In this document: piece by piece, positions 22,606-25,184 of the stretch
How the letters are laid out: each line of letters starts with the position of its first letter
Numbering within the stretch: the stretch's first letter is position 1
DNA from: a virus
Direction: 5' to 3' (one strand)
Length of the DNA: 25,184 bases
IMG/VR virus record: IMGVR_UViG_3300017952_000095
Coordinates: 1 to 25,184 of that record
Translations under genes and position numbers: made by a program
The notes under the pieces: model-generated
Told to the model about the DNA's origin: nothing
The model's database searches: none
The model's input: only the letters and a program-made list of their open reading frames with translations

Positions 22606-23247
22606 ATGTGTTCTATTATAGGTACCTATGATTTAAAAGAACTAGAATATCTTGCGGAGGTAAATGCCTATAGAGGTACTATATCTCATTCTATTGCGGC
22701 CGTAGTAGATAATAAAGTAGTATACTTAGATAGAGGTGAAAATGGCCTAGAGGTATCTAATCATGAAAAAGATATACCTTCTGATGCATATTACATAGCT
22801 CATCAACAAGCACCTACATCAGCCGATGATAATAAAAATACAATACATCCAGCAGAATATGCGGGACGTTTATTATGGCATAATGGTATAATTAAAGAAG
22901 AACAGATTAAGAAGTTTAAAGAACATTTTAAAGAAGACATTAATTGGGATACGGCCTGGCTAGTTAGATTGATGGCTCAAAACAATCCTAGTCTTTTATC
23001 AGACGTTGATGGCGGTTTTGCTTGTATGTATTATAGTGAGGATGGCCTTTGGGTGTTTAGAAATGATCTGGTTGCCTTATGGCATAAGGGATCTACCGTT
23101 TCTTCTACTCGCTGGGATCATTATGACACTAGCATTACGTATGTACCATCTGGCAAGATACATAAATTAAGTGATAATAAAGAATGGATTGAATTGGAAC
23201 ATACGTTCCAAACAAAGGAAAAATATTTTTGGAGTGTGCCGTTATGA
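22606..23247 (+). CDS. Stand-alone class II glutamine amidotransferase
   Basis: A 213-residue Ntn-type glutaminase domain. The catalytic Cys is residue 2 (MCSIIG), exposed after Met removal; NAYRGTISHS gives the RG motif, AHQQAPTS and IHPAEY the substrate loop, WHNGII the oxyanion NG (Asn93-Gly94) and DVDGGFACMYY the late strand. It should release ammonia from glutamine. No synthetase domain is attached. In Gat-QueC fusions such a domain is joined to QueC for making G+ or amide bases; here it is a separate gene 3 nt after QueC, so it likely works with it. Its stop overlaps the next start (ATGA). Confidence 0.85.
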   Translation: MCSIIGTYDLKELEYLAEVNAYRGTISHSIAAVVDNKVVYLDRGENGLEVSNHEKDIPSDAYYIAHQQAPTSADDNKNTIHPAEYAGRLLWHNGIIKEEQIKKFKEHFKEDINWDTAWLVRLMAQNNPSLLSDVDGGFACMYYSEDGLWVFRNDLVALWHKGSTVSSTRWDHYDTSITYVPSGKIHKLSDNKEWIELEHTFQTKEKYFWSVPL

Positions 23248-23741
23248 GTATGATTAATATTGGTGGCAGTAATGCTACCTCTAATCTAACTAATATTTTA
23301 CCCAAAGATGTTCAGCCTAATGCTGTAGATCTACGTCTAGGTAAGGTATATAATATTAAAGATAATGTATTTACAATTGATGAAGACCATAAGGTTCATC
23401 GTGGATCTGAAGAATGGGAAGTATGGGAAGACGGATACTATTATTTGTATCCAGGCGCTTATGAAGTTATAATGGAGAATGAAATACATGTGGGACCAGA
23501 TGAAGCGGGATTTGTCATCACCAGGAGTACTCTTAATCGTAATGGGTGTTATATTACTTCAGGTCTCTATGATACTGGCTATCATGGGGTTATGGCTGGG
23601 GTCTTGCACGTAACAACTGGATTGATGCGGATTAAACCAGGAACTAGGATTGGTCAGTATCTAAACTGGAAGGCGGAAGCTTTAAGCAGTTATGACGGTG
23701 ATTACGGAAAGGGGAAGGAGCATGATCAAAAATATGGGTAG
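23244..23741 (+). CDS. dUTPase/dCTP deaminase-fold protein
   Basis: A 165-residue trimeric-fold nucleotide enzyme. QPNAVDLRLGKVY, ITRSTLNRNG and GLYDTGYHGVMAGVLHV match the shared core; Asp110 in YDTGYHG is the dUTPase catalytic position. The Glu that dCTP deaminase uses in its -VLEF-like strand is not at the equivalent place (VLHV), so dUTPase activity looks likelier than deamination. The C-terminal YGKGKEHD would be the nucleotide-closing tail. It would keep uracil out of DNA or supply dUMP to ThyX. I start at ATG 23244 (ATGA overlap), not at a TTG 15 nt earlier. Confidence 0.82.
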   Translation: MSMINIGGSNATSNLTNILPKDVQPNAVDLRLGKVYNIKDNVFTIDEDHKVHRGSEEWEVWEDGYYYLYPGAYEVIMENEIHVGPDEAGFVITRSTLNRNGCYITSGLYDTGYHGVMAGVLHVTTGLMRIKPGTRIGQYLNWKAEALSSYDGDYGKGKEHDQKYG

Positions 23742-23871
23742 AGGTATTCGCATGATGAAATCAGCAGCGGCACGGTTACGCCGCCGTGAAAATAAAAAAG
23801 TAGTAAAAGAACGACAAGAAAATTTTTATTCTAAGATGCGTAGATTGAGAAAGAAAAATGTTCACAATTGA
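23722..23871 (+). CDS. 49-residue very basic microprotein
   Basis: ATG 23722 with AAGGAG at 23714-23719, ending at TGA 23869-23871. The product reads MIKNMGRGIRMMKSAAARLR and continues with RRENKKVVKERQENF and RRLRKKN: about 40 % Lys/Arg. It overlaps the previous gene by 20 nt and the next by 14 nt. It may bind nucleic acid; no family recognised. Confidence 0.6.
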   Translation: MIKNMGRGIRMMKSAAARLRRRENKKVVKERQENFYSKMRRLRKKNVHN

Positions 23872-24094
23872 ATTTGATATGGATGAAACTCTTATCACTA
23901 TTATGGACAACACGGGAGAGCTCGAAGATGTTGGTGCTCTCCTTTATGAAGACTATTGTCATATAAGACAATGGAATGAAAAAACACAAAGATATGATGT
24001 CATTACAATGAAACCAGAAATGTATCTAAAACTTATGAAAGCATTTAACCTTGAAGAAGGTGCATATGACATCGTAACAGTTGAAAGAAATTAG
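23858..24094 (+). CDS. Small conserved phage protein
   Basis: A 78-residue acidic protein: MFTIEFDMDETLITIMDNTG, then EDYCHIRQWNEKTQRYDVITM and PEMYLKLMKAFNLEEGAYDI. From memory, close relatives of this exact layout occur in marine T4-like phages. The FDMDET opening looks HAD-like at first sight, but no other HAD motif follows and the protein is too short. Function unknown. Confidence 0.78.
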   Translation: MFTIEFDMDETLITIMDNTGELEDVGALLYEDYCHIRQWNEKTQRYDVITMKPEMYLKLMKAFNLEEGAYDIVTVERN

Positions 24095-24095
24095 T

Positions 24096-24725
24096 ATGCA
24101 AACAGTACCTTTATTTCCTGTATACTTTGCAAAAGATCAAGCTCCTGATGGACTCATTACAGAAGACATTACAAAGTTTATAGAACAAATACCCAGAAAA
24201 AATAATACATTAAATGGTGTTTCTAAGGATAACTATGTATTAGAAAGATATCCTGAACTTAGTCATATAAAGAGTTGGCTTCAAAATCAAATTAATAATG
24301 TATTTAAAAATGATTTTGCAGCGGATCCAAGACGTATTAAACCAGTGATTACACAAAGTTGGTTTACATATTCTAAAAGAGGTGAAGCTATGCATGGACA
24401 TACTCACCCCAATAGTATTTTAAGTGGCGTGTTATATATCAGAGCAAATAAAGATCTTGATGTTTTAAAACTTGGTAGACCCCATCAAGAAAAAATGATG
24501 AAATGGTACTATACTCATTTAGGTGAATTTACAGCCGCTGAATACTTGGAAAGTGTTGGTACAGGAGACTTTGTATTATTTCAATCTGATCTACATCATG
24601 AATTTGGTGAGGTAGAACATGATGATGTTAGAATTAGTTTGGCCTTTAATACCTTTGCAGAAGGTTATTGGGGCGATGATGACTTACTCACTGGACTTCA
24701 TATTAAATATGATTACCCGGGTTGA
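24096..24725 (+). CDS. Putative 2OG-Fe(II) oxygenase-like protein
   Basis: A 209-residue protein resembling the TIGR02466-type group of phage and bacterial putative 2OG-Fe(II) oxygenases. QSWFTYSKRGEAMHGHTHPN, then SILSGVLYIRAN are the first half-site, and FQSDLHHEFGEVEHDDVRIS, then LAFNTFAEGYWG the distal histidine and arginine strand. The acidic iron ligand is not obvious to me. The substrate is unknown; it is the second such protein in the window. I use ATG 24096 rather than a TTG at 24081. The stop overlaps the -35 of the next promoter. Confidence 0.75.
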   Translation: MQTVPLFPVYFAKDQAPDGLITEDITKFIEQIPRKNNTLNGVSKDNYVLERYPELSHIKSWLQNQINNVFKNDFAADPRRIKPVITQSWFTYSKRGEAMHGHTHPNSILSGVLYIRANKDLDVLKLGRPHQEKMMKWYYTHLGEFTAAEYLESVGTGDFVLFQSDLHHEFGEVEHDDVRISLAFNTFAEGYWGDDDLLTGLHIKYDYPG

Positions 24726-24750
24726 CATTTGACTTCATATGTCCTATATT
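24722..24750 (+). promoter_or_regulatory. Promoter with TATATTAATA core upstream of 24778 gene
   Basis: TTGACA (24722-24727) and TATATT (24745-24750) are 17 bp apart. The downstream bases continue AATAATATAAGGA, an imperfect dyad with TCCTATATTA. TTAGGAG (24765-24771) is the ribosome binding site. Confidence 0.75.
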
Positions 24751-24777
24751 AATAATATAAGGAATTAGGAGAATATT

Positions 24778-24993
24778 ATGAGTAATCAACGTGGTGGTAA
24801 ATGGAAGCCGGCTTCTTTAGATAATGGTACAAGTGATATGCGTATACGGAATTTCTTTCGTACATGTGTAAGAGCTTTAGAAGATGAACCTGATGCTCAA
24901 TTTTACTTTGAGCAGATAGTAGATCATATCAATCAAGGCGGTAGTATTATGACGGACGATCTTACAACCGTCCGCCGTATCTTAGGAGCTTAG
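24778..24993 (+). CDS. Small conserved phage protein
   Basis: A 71-residue protein: NQRGGKWKPASLDNGTSDMR, then IRNFFRTCVRALEDEPDAQF and IMTDDLTTVRRILGA. The C-terminal half is helical. It has its own promoter and ribosome binding site and is the last + strand gene here. Its stop overlaps the stop of the convergent membrane-protein gene by 3 nt. Function unknown. Confidence 0.72.
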   Translation: MSNQRGGKWKPASLDNGTSDMRIRNFFRTCVRALEDEPDAQFYFEQIVDHINQGGSIMTDDLTTVRRILGA

Positions 24994-25184
24994 TCTTTTT
25001 TCTCTCCGCTCTTGCCTTTTGAGTAGGCCTGAGCACCAAAGAATGCTGCAACCAAACCAGCAATAGCCACAAAGTAAGTAGGTGCGATATCACCTACGAT
25101 CTGAGCGGCGCCCTCTATTCCTAATACAGAGGTGATCATAATAAGGACCGGATACAAGAGCATGCCCCATAGTGCAAACCATGC
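24990..25184 (-). CDS. Small membrane protein, C-terminal part (runs off window)
   Basis: Reading the reverse strand from base 25184, 64 codons are open to the TAA at 24990-24992. The visible product begins AWFALWGMLLYPVLIMITSV and continues GIEGAAQIVGDIAPTYFVAI, then AGLVAAFFGAQAYSKGKSGE, ending KKD. Two hydrophobic spans (about residues 4-21 and 36-52) and a basic/acidic tail suggest a two-helix membrane protein. The start lies outside the window. It is the only gene I support on the reverse strand and marks a change of direction, perhaps toward a structural or lysis region; a holin-like role is a guess only. Confidence 0.75.
   Translation of the reverse strand, partial: AWFALWGMLLYPVLIMITSVLGIEGAAQIVGDIAPTYFVAIAGLVAAFFGAQAYSKGKSGEKKD

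Noticed and set aside
21862-23247. QueC and the amidotransferase as one gene broken by a frameshift
   Set aside because: Each has complete motifs, its own start and a clean stop, and the order is QueC first, opposite to the fusion as I recall it.
23762-23792. Hairpin around CACGG and CCGTG as a terminator
   Set aside because: Only five pairs with an eight-base loop, no T run, and inside a supported small gene.
23858-24094. FDMDET opening as a HAD phosphatase
   Set aside because: Only 78 residues and no later HAD motifs.
1-25184. tRNA genes, insertion sequences, CRISPR repeats, introns or inteins
   Set aside because: I saw no cloverleaf-like segment with a CCA-type end, no transposase, no regularly spaced repeats, and polymerase, helicase and UvsX genes are uninterrupted. 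This was by eye; a tRNA scan would be decisive.

Overview
This window is part of the early/middle gene region of a T4-like myovirus, most likely marine and infecting an alphaproteobacterium or another non-enteric host. It is AT-rich (roughly 35-40 % GC by eye) and almost fully coding. Nearly all genes are on the + strand, mostly joined by ATGA or TAATG overlaps. The diagnostic signal is the T4 replisome order gp46 (partial), gp45 clamp, gp44 clamp loader, gp62, RegA, then gp43 polymerase, then UvsX and gp41 helicase. An hsp20 gene between regA and gp43 and several small conserved proteins match marine T4-like phages such as cyanophages and pelagiphages. A DUF1127 gene, a family typical of Alphaproteobacteria, hints at the host class. 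There are no photosynthesis genes, tRNAs, insertion sequences or CRISPR arrays.

Layout. (1) 1-3229: recombination and replication block (46, 45, a small gene, 44, a glutaredoxin inserted between 44 and 62, 62, regA). (2) 3230-4836: a leader with sigma70-like and T4 late-like promoters, then hsp20 behind a possible RNA-thermometer hairpin, two small host-like genes (one DUF1127), a UACG-tetraloop hairpin, two small conserved genes and a terminator. (3) 4837-8453: gp43 and a possible AEP-type primase-like protein. (4) 8453-11039: a coiled-coil microprotein, then a compact sugar-nucleotide module (cupin, eukaryotic-type phosphomannomutase, cytidylyltransferase, UDP-sugar dehydrogenase). (5) 11005-14540: UvsX, gp41, a 2OG-Fe(II) oxygenase and small genes. 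(6) 14540-18725: ThyX, QueD, QueE, MazG-like, a GIY-YIG-like protein and FolE. (7) 18726-20431: a promoter and a run of small basic unknowns, one starting like a T4 capsid-targeting sequence. (8) 20431-23741: PD-(D/E)XK nuclease, DpdA-like transglycosylase, DUF3310, QueC, stand-alone class II glutamine amidotransferase, dUTPase/Dcd-fold protein. (9) 23722-25184: small genes, a second putative 2OG oxygenase, and a convergent membrane-protein gene cut by the window end.

How it works together. FolE, QueD, QueE and QueC form the full route from GTP to preQ0. The DpdA-like enzyme is predicted to insert the 7-deazaguanine base into phage DNA, and the amidotransferase next to QueC suggests further amidation or amidination toward a G+/ADG-type base. 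ThyX, dUTPase/Dcd, MazG and glutaredoxin tune nucleotide pools for the gp43 replisome. The sugar module may feed a glycan or DNA hypermodification; its product cannot be read from this window.

The findings I rank highest are the complete 7-deazaguanine DNA-modification set with its unfused QueC-amidotransferase pair, the ROSE-like hairpin masking the hsp20 ribosome binding site, the embedded sugar module, and the three near-identical dyad-containing promoters.
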